Counted from the stretch's first letter, positions 46,565 through 59,807 are shown. The stretch is DNA of 64,000 bases from Tillus elongatus (GCA_964006375.1 OZ023269.1:129944809-130008808), one strand, 5' to 3'. A program made the numbers and translations. Notes: generated by a model from the sequence alone, not told the origin.

Positions 46565-48535
46565 AGCGACGATCATGGAAACTGTTTAAATGCTCAGGCA
46601 GTGATGCAGATTATATCGCCCATCGTAATACTTCAGCAGATATCAAAAGAAAAATAAGGCATGCCAGAGCCTCATATGAAAACAATTTAACTACCAAACC
46701 CAAAGCTCTGTTTGCCTATATTAGTAAAAATATGTCTTCTTCCGTTTCTGTACCTCTCGTTAAAAACCATGATGGTACCTTATCTGCTGACATAGACACT
46801 TCGGTGAACGAATTGGCAAACCATTTTAGCAGTATACACCTGTGCTAGTCGCAGCACTGCATCTACCGTTTCACTGCAACGGAACGTCAACACTCTGACG
46901 GAGGTTCCAATACCAGTGACCATAGGAGAAAACGAACTGAAATCCTTAAACATTGAGTCCTCTCCCGGTCTCGACGGCATTTCTGCTAGAATATTGACAT
47001 GTGCCTCGGAATTGTGTTTCCCTCTGTCGATAATATTTTACTCATCATTGAATCATGGTATACTACCACAGGACTGGCTGAAGGCGATAGTGGCAGCTAT
47101 ATTTAAAAAAGCAAAGAAAACAGATCCAAATAATTACAGACTAATCAGCCTTACATGTATTGCATGCAGAGTAATGGGACGCGTTGTGGTAAAATATCTT
47201 CTTCCTTTTCTAATCGATAATGGCATAATACCAGACACACAGTATGGCTTCCTTCCTGAAAGATCTGTAGTGACCAACCTGCTATCAGCTGCTAACGAAA
47301 GGACTCGCTTGCTCGATCAGAAGTTACCGGTGGATGTCATTTACCTAGACTTCAGCACAGCTTTTGATAAGGTGCCGCATAGGTTATTGTTGCGGAAGCT
47401 ATAACACATTGGTATTAGGGAAACTGTTGTTGTGGATCCAGAGCTTCCTCACTGGCAGAAGTTTCTCAGTACGGGTCGGTTCATCATTCTCCAGATCAAT
47501 TCCTATTAGTAGAGGTTTGCCTCAGGGATCTGTTCTTGGTCCTGTCCTTTTTCTGGTCTATACAGCAGATCTACTATGTTGTCTCACTTCTATGCTTATG
47601 TGGATGACTGCAAAATATATTGATGCCCTCTATTGACTAATAACAGCCTTCAGACGGATCTAAACACGGTAGTGTCTTTGTGTTCGGTGTGGAATATACC
47701 ACTTAACTATGATAAGTGTACTGTTGTTCACCTCGGTCACAACAACGCTCGCCAAGTTTATTTGCTCGAAAATAAGCAGATTGCATCTCTAGGGTGTCAG
47801 GATGACCTTGGAGTTATTGTAACAACAGATTTGTCCTGGTCAGCCCAAGCTATGCCGGTGGCCAAGAAAGCCAACAGGATAATGTATTTGTTGAAGAGAA
47901 TCTTTCGAAGACCTTCTCCTGATCTTGCCAGAAAACTTTATACAACATACATTCGACCACATTTGAAGTATGGAATCCCTGCGTGGTCACCTGTACTTGT
48001 CAAAGACTGCAAACTGTTGGAGAAAACCCAACATACACCGTCTAGATGGCCTCTGTAGCTTGGGCACCAAGCCTATGAAGAACGCCTTAAGTGCCTCAGA
48101 CTTACAACCCTGCAGGAGAGGCGATCGAGATTTTAACTGATTTATTTGTACAAAGTGACTCATGGTCTGTGTCCACCTCCGTGAGAAACCCTGGTGCTTC
48201 TTACTGATGACTCTAGACTGCGGGGACATTCTTTCAAGTTGAAGAAGGGACCTTTCCGCATCAAAAGCACACTCAATTTATTTTCAAACTGTGCATTTGA
48301 TATGTGGAACGGTTTGCCTGAAAGTATCGTCGCTTCCTCAAATATCGGAATATTTAAGAGAAGAATGAATGCTCATCTCAACAATTGAACTTGCCATACA
48401 CGTTCTGTATGTTGAATGTTACTCTTTTTGTTTTACAATATAGGCTATAATCTTTGTATTACCCTAATAAATAAATAAACAAATAAATATGTTAATTAAT
48501 TAATAGATAGATAAATAAATAAATAAAAATGATGT
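46565..48535 (+). mobile_element. CR1-like non-LTR retrotransposon (5'-truncated)
   Basis: A second LINE type with reverse transcriptase and C-terminal tail followed by an AAATA-type simple-repeat 3' end (48466-48535) in place of a poly-A tail. The coding part starts within the linker upstream of RT (KRKIRHARASYENNLTTKPK), so the endonuclease is missing. It is inactive through several frameshifts. Confidence 0.75.
46568..48388 (+). pseudogene. CR1-like reverse transcriptase (broken)
   Basis: Blocks in order: linker KALFAYISKNM; a frameshift near 46845; LNIESSPGLDGISARIL; ILPQDWLKAIVAAIFKKAKK; YRLISLTCIACRVMGRVVVK; DTQYGFLPERSVVTNLL; VIYLDFSTAFDKVPHRLLLR (catalytic Asp); a frameshift near 47400; RGLPQGSVLGPVLFLVYTAD; then YVDD at 47598-47609 in yet another frame with a stop after KIY; LNYDKCTVVHLGHNN; ARKLYTTYIRPHLKYGIPAW; and a tail with FDMWNGLPESIVASSNIGIF. 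Most RT residues survive, but at least four frame breaks prevent translation. Confidence 0.8.
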
Positions 48536-49609
48536 TTGGTGATACAAGTTTTGGAGGAAGATATGATTTTTCCGAGCGATTGGTCTGATTGAGGTGGCTA
48601 ACAGAAGTGACTAAGTATAGGAATATAGTCCTAAGGTATTCCGAATTAACGCAATAAAATATAGTAATAAGAGGAACATTCCCCTTAAGCGTCTCGCAAA
48701 TCGGACCATCACTTTTTGAATAAAGGAGGTTACAGTTTTGTTATAAAAATTCGCTAAAAAGGTAAATTTTAACAGGTGAAACTTTAAAACAGATGCGTCT
48801 ACTTCTACACTTATGGCTTTATTCAGTATGTCACTCAGTATATTATGTGCTATAATTTTAATTCAAACAGAACACAATTCTATAGGGATATGTTGACTTT
48901 TGGGCATCATCCTTGGATAAAGTTTATCTTAAGTTAGACGGAATTAGAGGCTTCTTGTCAGAGATCTCAAGCAACTTATCCGGGACAAAATATAGCATCA
49001 TTCCTTCATATAACCTCCTTTATATTTACATTACTTTTGGCCACGTGTCAGTAAACATTTGTGAGAGTTTTCATTGCTATATTTGTTTTATCCCCTGTCG
49101 CTGGAAGTCACTTTAAAAACAAACTGGACCAACTTTTAACCAGAAAATTTATATCTGCGATATCATCCCTCTGGTTTTTACTGCAGAAGTCATAAACAAC
49201 AGAAGTTTCTATCTAAATCCAAAGTCTGCACGCATTGGAAAGAACAATGCAGTATTTACGAGTGGTACGTTTCACGAAGTTCAACCAACTTTAACATTGA
49301 TGGTTAGACAGTGTGATGAGCAATCTGGAGACGCATTTTTGTGTATGAATATCTGTCTGAAAAAGCTGCTGCCCGCGGAAAACTTCACAGGAGCTTACAC
49401 GGAAAACAGAAAGAGAATTTTATGATTTTGACGTAACCAGACTTTGTGAATAATTCAATCTTGCTACGTGAGGATATGAAAAATAAAAGGGAGTATTCAC
49501 ATCTCAAACAGACATTTCATGACAACTTTTTTAATGCTAAGTTGCATCTTGCTGGGTAGATACCATTTTTTATATACTAACAGCTTACTTGTCTAAGAAC
49601 CAAAAAAAA
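48536..49609. other. No recognisable gene
   Basis: Unassigned sequence; an open frame at 48913-49116 has no recognisable domain. Confidence 0.45.
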
Positions 49610-50475
49610 TTAAAATGCAGAAAGTGCGTTTTGGTAGCCAATTTTTATAAAAATTGTATTTTTAAGCAATTATGTAATCACCAAATAAAGGTTAAAAAAA
49701 ACCCAAACGAAAATATAGTAGGGGCTTCAAATAGACCCTTTCTCTGATGCTTTAGCAGTAGTTTTAAGTAAGTTTATGGTTTAACGGTCAATAATTTTCA
49801 GCAAATTTTCGTATAAAAAATTACTTAATAAAGAGACTGCGATTTTTAGATTCTAAAAAGATTTCTTCAAATAAGCGTAAACTAGGCCCTCTAGAATCCA
49901 TATCCGGGTTTACTTTCTGTTTACATATATACAGGCTGACGGATTTCAACGGCAAAGTTCAATATAATTGTTATTATGCATGATACGAGAAAAAATTGTA
50001 TAAGTTACTTATAGGGTGTCTTGAGCTGCATCTTATACAATTATCTTAACAATCACAGGGTGGCCCATAAGTCGTTGGTGATAGCTAAATTGTTTTTTCA
50101 CATTCGGCATTTTTGCATCTTGCATCGAAATATGATGCATGTTTGTAAAAAAGATCGAGACGCAATAAGTGCGTTTTGGTAGCGAATTTTCATTGAATGC
50201 TTCAAAATTCAATAACCTAATTTGTTATTAACCTAAGATTTGTGGTCTACGACACGAGTTTTCTCAGAAACGAAAAGATTATTTTCGGAAATTTTTTGTA
50301 CAATTTCAAACAATAAGTTATTTTAATAAAATATGGTACATTGTTTCTACTATATAGGTTATACCGGTGACCAAATTGATGCCTGCTTGTATTAACGAGA
50401 TATATTTGCTATTAAATTCACTTTTATGACTATTCACTTCCATAACGCACTTGCTGCGTCCAGACATTTTTTAGT
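49610..50475 (+). repeat. Gamma repeat copy
   Basis: Delta-like end (49615), then from 49720 TCTGATGCTTTAGCAGTAG, TTTAACGGTCAATAATTTTC, GCGTAAACTAGGCCCTCTAG, GTGTCTTGAGCTGCATCTTA, ending CGCACTTGCTGCGTCCAGAC near 50464. Confidence 0.65.
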
Positions 50476-51000
50476 GACTTTTTGTTGAAAATGAAAGATA
50501 AGCACTTCTAATACTTTTAATTCAAGTTTTATAGCAGCTGTTGTTGCTCTTACTTGGTAGCCGTTCCACAGTTAACATAGATCTAGAGATTTGTGACATC
50601 AGAAGAGGTTGTTTTCTTCTCTACAACTGGATTAAATTTTTACAGCATCCACACGTAAAAGAATTTTCTCTGTGAAGCCACAGAAAAGTTTCTAGTTCTG
50701 TATAGTTAGATCAAATTTTGACTATTTTTTGATTTATTGAATTTATTTCTATTAGCTTACTTTCTTGTACAATATGTTCTTTTAATAGCCAATTTTAACT
50801 AAGGTTTTAATAGATTTTCGTGCAAACAAATTGTTTTATTTTCAATTTTAATTACAGATTAGGTATATAATTTGAATTTTTTGTATTTTGTGTAAAAGCT
50901 ATTTAGACAGTTTTCGCAGAAATTTTTTGTGCTTCGTAGAAATCATTTTTTGTAAGATGTTTTTGTGAAATTTTGGTAACTAATGATAAATCTGTAATAA
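50476..51000 (+). repeat. Beta repeat fragment
   Basis: Starts after the delta end with GTGACTTTTTGTTGAAAATG, AGCTGTTGTTGCTCTTACTT, TGTGAAGCCACAGAAAAG and TTTTGTGAAATTTTGGTAAC. The tRNA-like head is absent. Confidence 0.6.
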
Positions 51001-51193
51001 GTTATTATAGAAAAAAAAGTTTATCGATATTTTTCTTGTATTTAGGTACATATGTGTACATATGATGTATATTGTATGGGTATTGTTATTGTGGTGTATT
51101 GATTCGGAATTACCATCACTATGTAAGTGTTTTATGTAATGTAATTTAACAGCTTCAATAAATGATAATAATAATAATAACAATATAACACAC

Positions 51194-51197
<4 letters not shown>

Positions 51198-51276
<79 letters not shown>
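51198..51276. repeat. (TA)n microsatellite
   Basis: 79-bp TA tract preceded by a short CA run and (ATA)n. Confidence 0.95.
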
Positions 51277-51277
<1 letters not shown>

Positions 51278-51279
51278 TT

Positions 51280-52589
51280 ACTGATAACAGTCTTTGAACG
51301 ACACATACTTGAAAAAAATTAAAGATGTACCCATACCAAAAGTAACATTCTCGAAAACATGGCACAATTACTGAAGTGGGGAGCTCAAATAAAGTAAAGA
51401 AAGCTGCTCCAGGCAGGAAATCAATGCAACATAATGTTTAGTTGTACCGCGCAATTTTAAGCTGTGCAGTCCTGGACGTCATAGAGTCTGACATAACTAC
51501 AGTGTATTGTGCGCATGTCAATTTTCCAAAATGGTACCTGCAACAATTAAGACCTGGACTCATCCTATTCGCTCGTCAGCTTCGAAGAGCATGACATCTT
51601 ATTCATTTATTTGTTTCCCAGTCGTTTGCACCGAGTGCAACAATTCGTATTCGACCCGTGTTTATTCGTAACGCGTGTTCATAGTTTGGGTATGTTAAGC
51701 CCATTCATTCGTTAGCTTCGAAGAGCTCCATTCCTATTCGTCTTTCGTTTATTCGTTTATAAGTGGTTGCACCGATTGCAACAATAATAATTCATGTTCG
51801 ACCACGCGTTTTAGTATTACACGGGCCACCTATATTAATATACATGCAAATAGTTTATATTTAAATATATAACTAAATAAAGTGTTTCCAAGTGATTTAA
51901 TTTTCATAACACGATACAGTCCACTTTAATACGTAACTTCAATAACTACAATCCACGAACCACACCACTAACACATACTTTTTAAACGATGTTTATGATG
52001 ATAATGATGTTTATTTGAGACTAAAATTAACAAAGAAACATCCGTGAAATCAAATTTTTAGTTAGTTTAACTCTTTACATTACTACGTGCCAGATATTAA
52101 TATCTTAAAACTAGAGAAGATTAAAACTCTCGAGGGCACGATTATATTTTTTGTTATAATAAGACTTATATGAGATACGATCGGTTGGGGAATTATGGCG
52201 TAGTATTTATCCAAGGGAACGTGATTTATATCCAACATTTGTGTGAATTTGCTCAAGAACTTATTCGTTCATTCCTGGTTGTTTGGGTTTCGTGAGTTTC
52301 CGATGTATCACTGATCCTTATGCTAAGAGTTATCTCGCTTTTAATAATATATGTCTTCAACCCTTAATCGGAAGGAATCCGCAAAATCCATTCAAAGATC
52401 TTATCGTATTTGTTGGTTGGCAGAACAGTATATGACAAATTTTAATCTAAAATAATGTTTATTTTAAATATTTATATATTCTTCTTAGGCATTAAAGAAT
52501 AGGGAGCTTGTTTTTATTATAACTACCAAGTTTCTATTTGCTAATTTTAGATAATAATAATAAGTTTATTTACTATATACTACATACTA
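51280..52589. other. No gene; one diverged local duplication
   Basis: CGTCAGCTTCGAAGAGC (about 51575) and CGTTAGCTTCGAAGAGC (about 51710) begin two diverged ~120-bp copies that also share TTGCACCGAGTGCAACAA / TTGCACCGATTGCAACAA and TTCGACC. The rest is unassigned. Confidence 0.5.
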
Positions 52590-53160
52590 GGTTTTCTCTT
52601 CCCGGCTCGCAAATACTTTTCACCAGCTAATCTCTATACCTTATATGCTTCACAAATAAGGTCAAACCTCGAATACTGCACCCACATTTGGGATACCGCT
52701 GCCGCTTCTACACTCGCTATCCTGGACTCCATTCAGAAGAGAGTTATACGTCTCATCGTTGACCCTACCTTCACCCAAAGGCTGCCATCCCTTGCCCACC
52801 GGCGTGCCGTTGGTGACCTCTCTATCTTTTATAGATATCTGCACGGGCATTGCTCAGAGGAGCTTTCTTCCGTAGTTCCTCCACCTGCTGCCCTCAACAG
52901 ATCTACCAGGGGAACAGAGCGAATGCATCCTTTTACTGTCCAGGTCACCAGACATAGAACATCTTGTTATGCCCGCTCTTTTGTCCCGAGGACTTCCAAG
53001 TTGTGGAATTCCTTGCCGGCACATGCTTTTCCTTCTCCTCCGAACCTCCAAACCTTCAAGTCCAGAATTAACAAGTTGCCTCTTTTCTCCTTGTCGATAC
53101 CCACGGTACGATAGTATTTAGGCTGTAAGCCCTCGTGATATGTTGTTGAAATATAAAAAA
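52590..53160 (+). mobile_element. Jockey 3' fragment
   Basis: A 5'-truncated copy starting within the FLFRARKYF block. The 3' end TATAAAAAAAAAATATATG is A-rich. It encodes EYCTHIWDTAAASTLAILDS, RRAVGDLSIFYRYLHGHCSE and, in another frame, RSFVPRTSKLWNSLPAHAFP. Confidence 0.7.
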
Positions 53161-53780
53161 AAAATATATGTTGCACTACGAAAATTAGCTAAAAATTATG
53201 GACCGTTAAACCATAAACTTAATTAAAACTACTGCCAAAACATCAGAGAAAGTGTCGATTTGAAATGAATTTTCTGGAAATATTTTATTAAAATGAAGGG
53301 CGATGATGGTTGAAGCTGAAGCTTAAGGGTTTGCACAACACTCTAGCACTCTTTACATAATATGTATTTCTTTCAGGTGCTTTGCCTAAATGTTTTAAAT
53401 TTTCACGGCTTTTTACTGACCCTGGATATGGGTTCTAAGGGGCCGAGTTCGCGCTCATTTAAAGAGTTTTTTTCCAAATTTAAAACTCTGGATCTTCTCA
53501 CTAGTAAATGTTTTTAAGAAAATTCACTAAAACAAGCACTTTTGAAAGCCACGGAGAAAGTCTACGACTGTATTAAATATGGAACGGTTTCACTAAGTTA
53601 GGGCAAGAAGAAACAACCAGATATGCTATTCAAGTTGAGTTAAGTCTCAACTTAACTTTCATTTGCTTTTTATCAAATTATTTTTTATACAAAAACTCGC
53701 TAAAAAAATCATCGGAATCACAACAGTCTGATTAGATAACGGTAAAGTGAAATAAGACTAAACAAATGATAGAAATTGGA

Positions 53781-53861
53781 GTCACTAACTAGGATTAGAA
53801 CTTGTCATGTAGGTGTCGATTATCTGATGTACAAGGATTAGCCCACTCGGCTACGGTCGAC
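53781..53861 (-). repeat. tRNA-like module of alpha
   Basis: On the minus strand GTAGCCGAGTGGGCTAATCC contains an exact A-box; the B-box-like AAGTTCTAATCCT lies about 50 nt downstream, followed by TAGTTAGTGACTCC. Closest to a class II tRNA (Leu/Ser-like) head. Confidence 0.6.
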
Positions 53862-54510
53862 ATGTATGTACTAGCAGGTATATCCGGTAGTATCTATGTT
53901 AACTGTCTAACGTCTTTACTATTTACACCAAACAATATTTATTTACAATTGATTTCTTGCTCATATTTTAACGAAAAGAAAATGACGACTAAGACACATA
54001 TCAAGGAGCTTCTTAGTCATTTCGTGTCGTATTTTTTACTTACATTGGTACTCCTACCATAATTATTAATTTTGACGTTTTAACTGTCTTTAATTTGATT
54101 TAATTAATTAAAAATTAATTTACCTCTAACTTTTTTGTCCTTTAGCATAGAGATCTGAGTTTTGGTAAGTATAATACCCATTTTGACAGAAACCAGTGAA
54201 CCAAATTTGGTTGCCCTTATTTTGTTATTTTCGGAGATATAATTTTTTTTGAAACAAACAAAATTGTCCCGGAAAACTGAGACGATTTTCCTGGCTAACA
54301 AACATATTCAAGCCACTTGCAGAAGTAAGGTATGTACCAAATTTGATCACAATCGGCCCATTATTTTTTCAGTTATCAGTGTGACACATACATCATTAAA
54401 ACTGACCCTGGATGTGGGTTCTAGGGGGCCTAGTTCGCGCTCATTTGAAGAATTTTTTTCAAAATTAATAATTCGGAATATCCTCATTGGTGGAAAGTGA
54501 TAAAAAGTGA

Positions 54511-54593
54511 AGTCACTAACTAGGATTAGAACTCGTCATATAGGACTCGATTATCTGATGTATAGGGCTTAACCTACTTGTCCACGGTCGACA
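54511..54593 (-). repeat. tRNA-like module of alpha
   Basis: Second copy of the same module in the next tandem unit: the A-box is slightly diverged (GTGGACAAGTAGGTTAAGCC) and the B-box-like GAGTTCTAATCCT is intact. Confidence 0.55.
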
Positions 54594-55112
54594 TTACAAA
54601 TGTATGTACTAGCAGGTATATCCTGTAGTATGTTGACTGTCTAACGTCTTTACTATTTACACCAAACAATTTTTATTTACAATGGATCTTTTGCATATAT
54701 TTTAACGAAATAAAGGAAAAAACGACTTAAGACACAGATCTAGGAGCTTGTTAGTCATTTTGTTTCTGATTTTTCACTCACAGTCGGACTCCTACCATAA
54801 TTATCAATTTTGAAGTTTTAACTTTCTTTATCAGATTTAATTACTTAAAAATTAATTTACCTCTAGCTTTTCTGCCTTTTAAAATATATATCTGAATTTT
54901 GGTGCATAGGATAGACTTTATAACAGAAACGAGATTACTAAATTTGGTTATCCTCACTTTGTTATTTCCGGAGATAAAAGTGTTTTTTTCGAAAGAAAAC
55001 ACAAAATTTTCCGGGAAACCTGAGCTGATTTTTCTGGATAACGAACTTATCTAAGCCACTTGCAAAAGGAAGGCATGTGCCAAATTTTATCAAAATCGGC
55101 CCTTTATTTTTT

Positions 55113-55216
<104 letters not shown>

Positions 55217-55364
55217 TAATGCAAAAATTGAAACTGACCCTGGATATGGGTCCTAGGGGCCCTATTTCGCGCTCATTTGAAGAAATTTTTTAAAAATTCA
55301 AAAGTCGGTATCTCCTCATTAGTGAATTTTTTTAAAAAGAATATTCACTCAAAATAGTTGAAGG

Positions 55365-56459
55365 GAAAACTGCACTTTGTATTTGTATAAAAAGAACTTT
55401 TAAGCTCAAAGGCTGCTTGTGTTCTTTTCTGCAACCAGTTTCGCCTTCCCAATGCCGTAAAATGCGAAAATGGTGGCAGATATAGAAACAAACACTTGTG
55501 AAGCAACATTACAAGCCATTGCATCTATATTTACTATGAAATGGTTTCACCAAATAACGATAACAATAATTATTAATTGATTTATGAATAAAATATACTA
55601 AACTGACGTAGATTTCTTTGTGCGGCAAATTATAAATTAGGGCGCTAGCGTCTGCAACTACTAACAAACTGAACACTATGTAGATTTTTTGTTTCTAGCA
55701 GCAGTGGAACCCACTTATGGACATAATGTACCAGAAAAGGTATTAAATTCTATGAAAGTGTCCATTTCTGGTGGCTATGAATTTCCTTTTATCAGTTTTA
55801 TTTTATAGAGGTAGCCATAAATATTCGGATAAAATGAACTTTTTATTACCCTTCCAGTGCTTTAGTTTCACAAGAGATAAGTTATTTTATCTGGTAATTG
55901 AATGGATATTGTATGTGTAGTACTTCTTGATATTTATTACTGTAAACGACATTATTCTTTCCACGGCAATAATGGCCGCGACTAGGTAGTGATTTAAGGA
56001 CATATTGACGTACGAAATGGTTAGTTTTCCTATGTCTCTAGGGTTTATTACACTTAATTATGTGAAAGATACTGACCTTGCCACAGTAAATTTACTTTTA
56101 TAATAGTTTTTATTTGCTGTAAAATGACTCTGGAGTTTAGCTCTTAGACCATAACATAGGGTAAAACGACTTGTATATGTCCCCACAACCGTTTTGTTTT
56201 TTTTTTCATAAACCTTGGGTATTTTTCAGTATGATAAATGAACCAAAGCAACTGCAAACTTTGGCAAAAACAAATATTGTCACATTGGTTATATTCGTAG
56301 AGAGACAACTTTCTCTATGGGATTTTACGAACAGGAAGATAAGATATAGATAAAAGTAGCAGTATTCTCGAAAAATAGACAATTGAACTGTTTGCCACAA
56401 TAGCTCGTTTACGACAAATTGAAAAAATGCTCAAGTATTAAGAAAAACAAAGAAAACAA
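55365..56459. other. No recognisable gene
   Basis: A beta-like piece (CAACCAGTTTCGCC, CACTTGTGAAGCAAC) lies near 55430-55510. The rest is unassigned. Confidence 0.45.
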
Positions 56460-57152
56460 AAAAGGTTCGACGGAGCAAGTGCATTATGGTAGTGAATTTT
56501 CGTAAAAATGTTTTGACTGGCAAATATGTCTTATTAAAAAAAGGACATTTGGTCAGCAATATAACCTATATAGTTGTAACAATGTACCATATTTCACTAA
56601 AATAGCTCTATTGTTTAAAAAAGTGCAAACATTTTCCGAAAATAAACTTTAAAAGCTGGTCAGATTTTCCTAGCCAACGAATCGCTTCAGGCTATTTACA
56701 CACCTGCCAAGACATAACTATTCACTAACAGCTTTAGGACCAAAATTGAATAAAAATCACCATTTTTTTACAGAAATTCCCTTCAGTAATGTTACACTAA
56801 ATTATAGTTCACAAAAACTTTTTTTTACAATAACTTCCTAAACATTTATTATTAATTACCAACATATCATAAACATTTTTACAAAAACTGAAATAACAAA
56901 GCTGTGGCAACCAATTTTGGCAAGCTGATTTACATTGTAACAGTCATACTCTGCACCAAAATTTAGGTCTCTATGTTGAAAGAAAAAAAGTTATAGGCAC
57001 TTAATAAAGTAAAATTTTAGTGCCACTAAAAGTCAGAGAAGACGCAATACCAAAATATTGTATGTATTAAACAAAATCTATTAAATATTACAGACAACGT
57101 TTATCTTTTCATGGCACAAAATTTCAAGAAGTACCAGAAAGATTACTTTGAA
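56460..57152. repeat. Delta, beta and alpha fragments
   Basis: A delta end (GACGGAGCAAGTGCATTATG), part of the delta interior (TATAACCTATATAGTTGTAA) and beta/alpha-like pieces (CTGGTCAGATTTTCCTAGCC, AAGAAAAAAAGTTATAGGC) are jumbled. No single intact unit. Confidence 0.45.
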
Positions 57153-57167
57153 AATTTTATAATTTTC

Positions 57168-57543
57168 ATTGATTGTTGTTGCTCTTACTTGGTGAAACTT
57201 GTCCATACTACATACAGACTTGGAGACAACTTCTCTGGCTTCACTGTTGGTTTTTGTAGGTGAAGGACGTAGCCAGCGCGTGAGATAATTGGAGCAAGTG
57301 GCCCTTCGAATTCTGGAAGTTCTAGGATGTTCTTCAATGCTTCTGTGACTATAGTTTCGCTGCTTGAATCTGTCTGAAAATGCTGTCAAGCAGCGAAACT
57401 ATAGTCACAGAAGCATTGAAGAACATCCTAGAACTTCCAGAATTCGAAGGGCCACTTGCTCCAGTTAGCTCACGTGCTGGCTACGTCCTTCACCTACAAA
57501 AACCAACAGTGAAGCCAGAGAAGTAGTCTCCAAGTCTGTTAGT
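57168..57543. mobile_element. Foldback insertion with 154-bp arms and hammerhead
   Basis: Arms 57214-57367 and 57386-57539 are reverse complements with about four mismatches around an 18-nt loop. The flanks carry AATTTTATAATTTTC at 57153-57167 and 57544-57558, a 15-bp target duplication. The insert starts ATTGATTGTTGTTGC, like the shorter relative at 5195. The arm-loop junction on the plus strand holds a hammerhead-like motif. There is no real coding capacity. High arm identity points to a fairly recent insertion. Confidence 0.8.
57362..57414 (+). ncRNA. Degenerate hammerhead-like motif
   Basis: GCTT, loop GAAT, CTGT (57370-57373), box CTGAAAA (consensus CTGANGA, one G changed), stem II GCTG/CAGC around TCAAG, box GAAAC (57395-57399), palindromic stem III ACTATAGT (57398-57405), cleavage triplet GTC, then ACAG and AAGC closing stem I. 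The layout is that of the other two hammerhead families, but box I has a core substitution and one extra base precedes stem II. Activity is unlikely in this copy. Confidence 0.55.
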
Positions 57544-57589
57544 AATTTTATAATTTTCTCTTGTAAATATCGAACTGGAGATTTGAAAC

Positions 57590-58915
57590 GTGACAATTAG
57601 TATAAGTATTGTGGTTTATAAATGTTAAATGTTGCATAACATGTATATTAGAATGTTTTAGAATTATAATACACTTCTCATTTGGTAAAATAGTCGCAAA
57701 ATCTGCCTCTAAAAACCTTACATATTACGAATAAATAACTTAAGACCATTATACAAGGTTTACAGTGGTGGAGTTCTTAGATGCATGGCTGATTATCAAA
57801 GAGACGCCGGTTCAAATCTCACGCTGACTGAATTTTTCTTTCAACTTTATTAAAAACTTTTCTTCGTCTTTGATTCAGTTTTAACGTTATCTGATCAGAT
57901 TGTGTAATTCAAAAAAAATTTAGCGCCTTTTTTTGAAAATGAAAGATAAGTACTTTAAGACTTTTAATTCAAGTTTAATAGCAACTGTTGTTGCCCTTAG
58001 TTGAGAAAAGCCTTCCACAGTTAACATACACATAGAGATTGGTGACACCACAAGAGGTTGCTTTCTTCTCTACAACCGGATTTAATTTTTAGAGCGTCCA
58101 CACGCAAAAGAATTTTTTCTGTGAAGCCACAGAGAAAGTATCTAGTTCTGTATTTAGATCAGATTTTGAATATTTTTTAATTTATTCAATTTACTTCTAT
58201 TAGCTAATTTTCTTGTACAAAATGTTCTTTTAATAGCGAATTTTCTTATAAATGAATTTAAAAAATTTTCTTTGCAGAATTTATGTAAGAAAAATTTATC
58301 AATTGGTGGAACATTTTTTAAGCGAAATTCGTCGAAAATAAGATTTTAATGGATTTTTGTAAAATGGTAACTAATGATAAATGTTTAATAGGTTATTATA
58401 AAAAAAACAGTTTACAGATTTTCTTGGTCGAAAAAGTTTTTGTGGAAAAATATATTGTGGTAGGTGGGTAAATAACTTAAAATGATTCTTTGGCCAGGAA
58501 AATCGGACTAGTTTTTTAAAATTTATTTAATTTATTTTTATTAGCGAATTTTCTTGTACAAAATGTTCTTTTAATAGCGAATTTTCTTATAAATGAAATT
58601 AATGAATTTTATTTGAAGACACGTTTGTTGCGAAGTTTTGTAGAAAAATTATTCAATTGATGGAACATTTTTTTAAACGATATTCGTCGAAAATAATATT
58701 TTAATGGATTTTCGTGCAAACAAATTATTTTATTTTCAATTTTAATTACAGATTAGGTATATAATTTAAATTTTATGTATTCTTTTAGCAAAACTTTGTG
58801 TAAAAAATATTTTGCCAAATTTGGTGCCTGACTTCATAAAAAAAGACATTTGCAATTAAAAACCTTTTTACGAAATATCATTACCATAACGCACTTGCTG
58901 CGTCCAGACTTTTAT
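57590..58915 (+). repeat. Beta repeat copy, most complete
   Basis: Contains the upstream block (TCTGCCTCTAAAAACCTTAC), the tRNA-like head, AACGTTATCTGATCAGATTG, CAACTGTTGTTGCCCTTAG, CTGTGAAGCCACAGAGAAAG, two copies of the TTTTAATAGCGAATTTTCTT block (58232 and 58571), and a delta end (CGCACTTGCTGCGTCCAGAC) near 58910. Non-coding. Confidence 0.65.
57761..57825 (+). repeat. tRNA-like head of beta repeat
   Basis: GTGGTGGAGTTCTTAGATGC is an eroded A-box side; GACGCCGGTTCAAATCTCAC is identical to the B-box side of the 1472-1536 module. Confidence 0.55.
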
Positions 58916-58919
58916 TATT

Positions 58920-59807
58920 GTTTGAACTGAAACGTATCTGGTTTATTGTCTTTAATGAGTATTGTTCTCTAGTAATCTCCTTCACTGCATTACAAAAAGC
59001 CAAAACACAAATGCCTGAATAAATTTGTATGCAGTAAATTAAGGAGAACAAACGAATGATCATTTAAATTAGGATAATATAAATTGTCACAAAGTTTAGC
59101 ACTTATTTTCTTTTATTTACGAATTCTCTACCGATTAGACACAACTTAAGAGTTTTGTGCTGTGTCAGGTCTCTGACAATGACAGTTTAGATGGAGATAA
59201 AACAAATTGTAAGCAAGTGGATAAATAAACTCTTTCCTGATTTCTGTCTGTTACATTGCAACTTACGAATTGAGCAAAGAGCTAAATTTGTAGTTTTGAA
59301 ACTCGGTGAATCACTGAGAAAACAACCATGTTGATTCAGCTGCAGTGTGCGAATTCCTCCATTCCTTTTGCATAGTTCTATTCCACAAAGTTAATTAGGT
59401 CACGTGGGGCGACACCCCATCTACTGAGTGATATTTTGGATAATCTTATTTGTATATTTCGTTGCTTCCCAACTTGATTATTATTTCTAATATCATCATA
59501 ACAGAGAGCGTTTTGTCTAGGGAAAATTAGAATGTCTTGTGTTATAAATATATACTTTAGCGCAGAATAACAATGTTACTAGACATCACTGCAGCAGAAA
59601 TTAGTTTCCCAAAGCACAAGATTTACCGTGTAGTTTGCCAGTTTCAAAATTATTTGAATAATTGCTTAACATGTATCATATTTGTCTTACAAATATCTAA
59701 ACAATGATGTTCAACATATTTGTATCTAATTAATATTTGCCGTTATGTTACTGCTTTTACAACAGTTTATAATGCTAAAACTACTAACGATTGACCTGGA
59801 CTTTTAT
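58920..59807. other. No recognisable gene
   Basis: Unassigned AT-rich sequence. Confidence 0.45.

Noticed and set aside
52854..53051. Antisense frames repeated in several Jockey copies (MEVRRRRK...)
   Set aside because: They recur only because the Jockey 3' end recurs; they are mirror frames of RSFVPRTSKLWNSLP.
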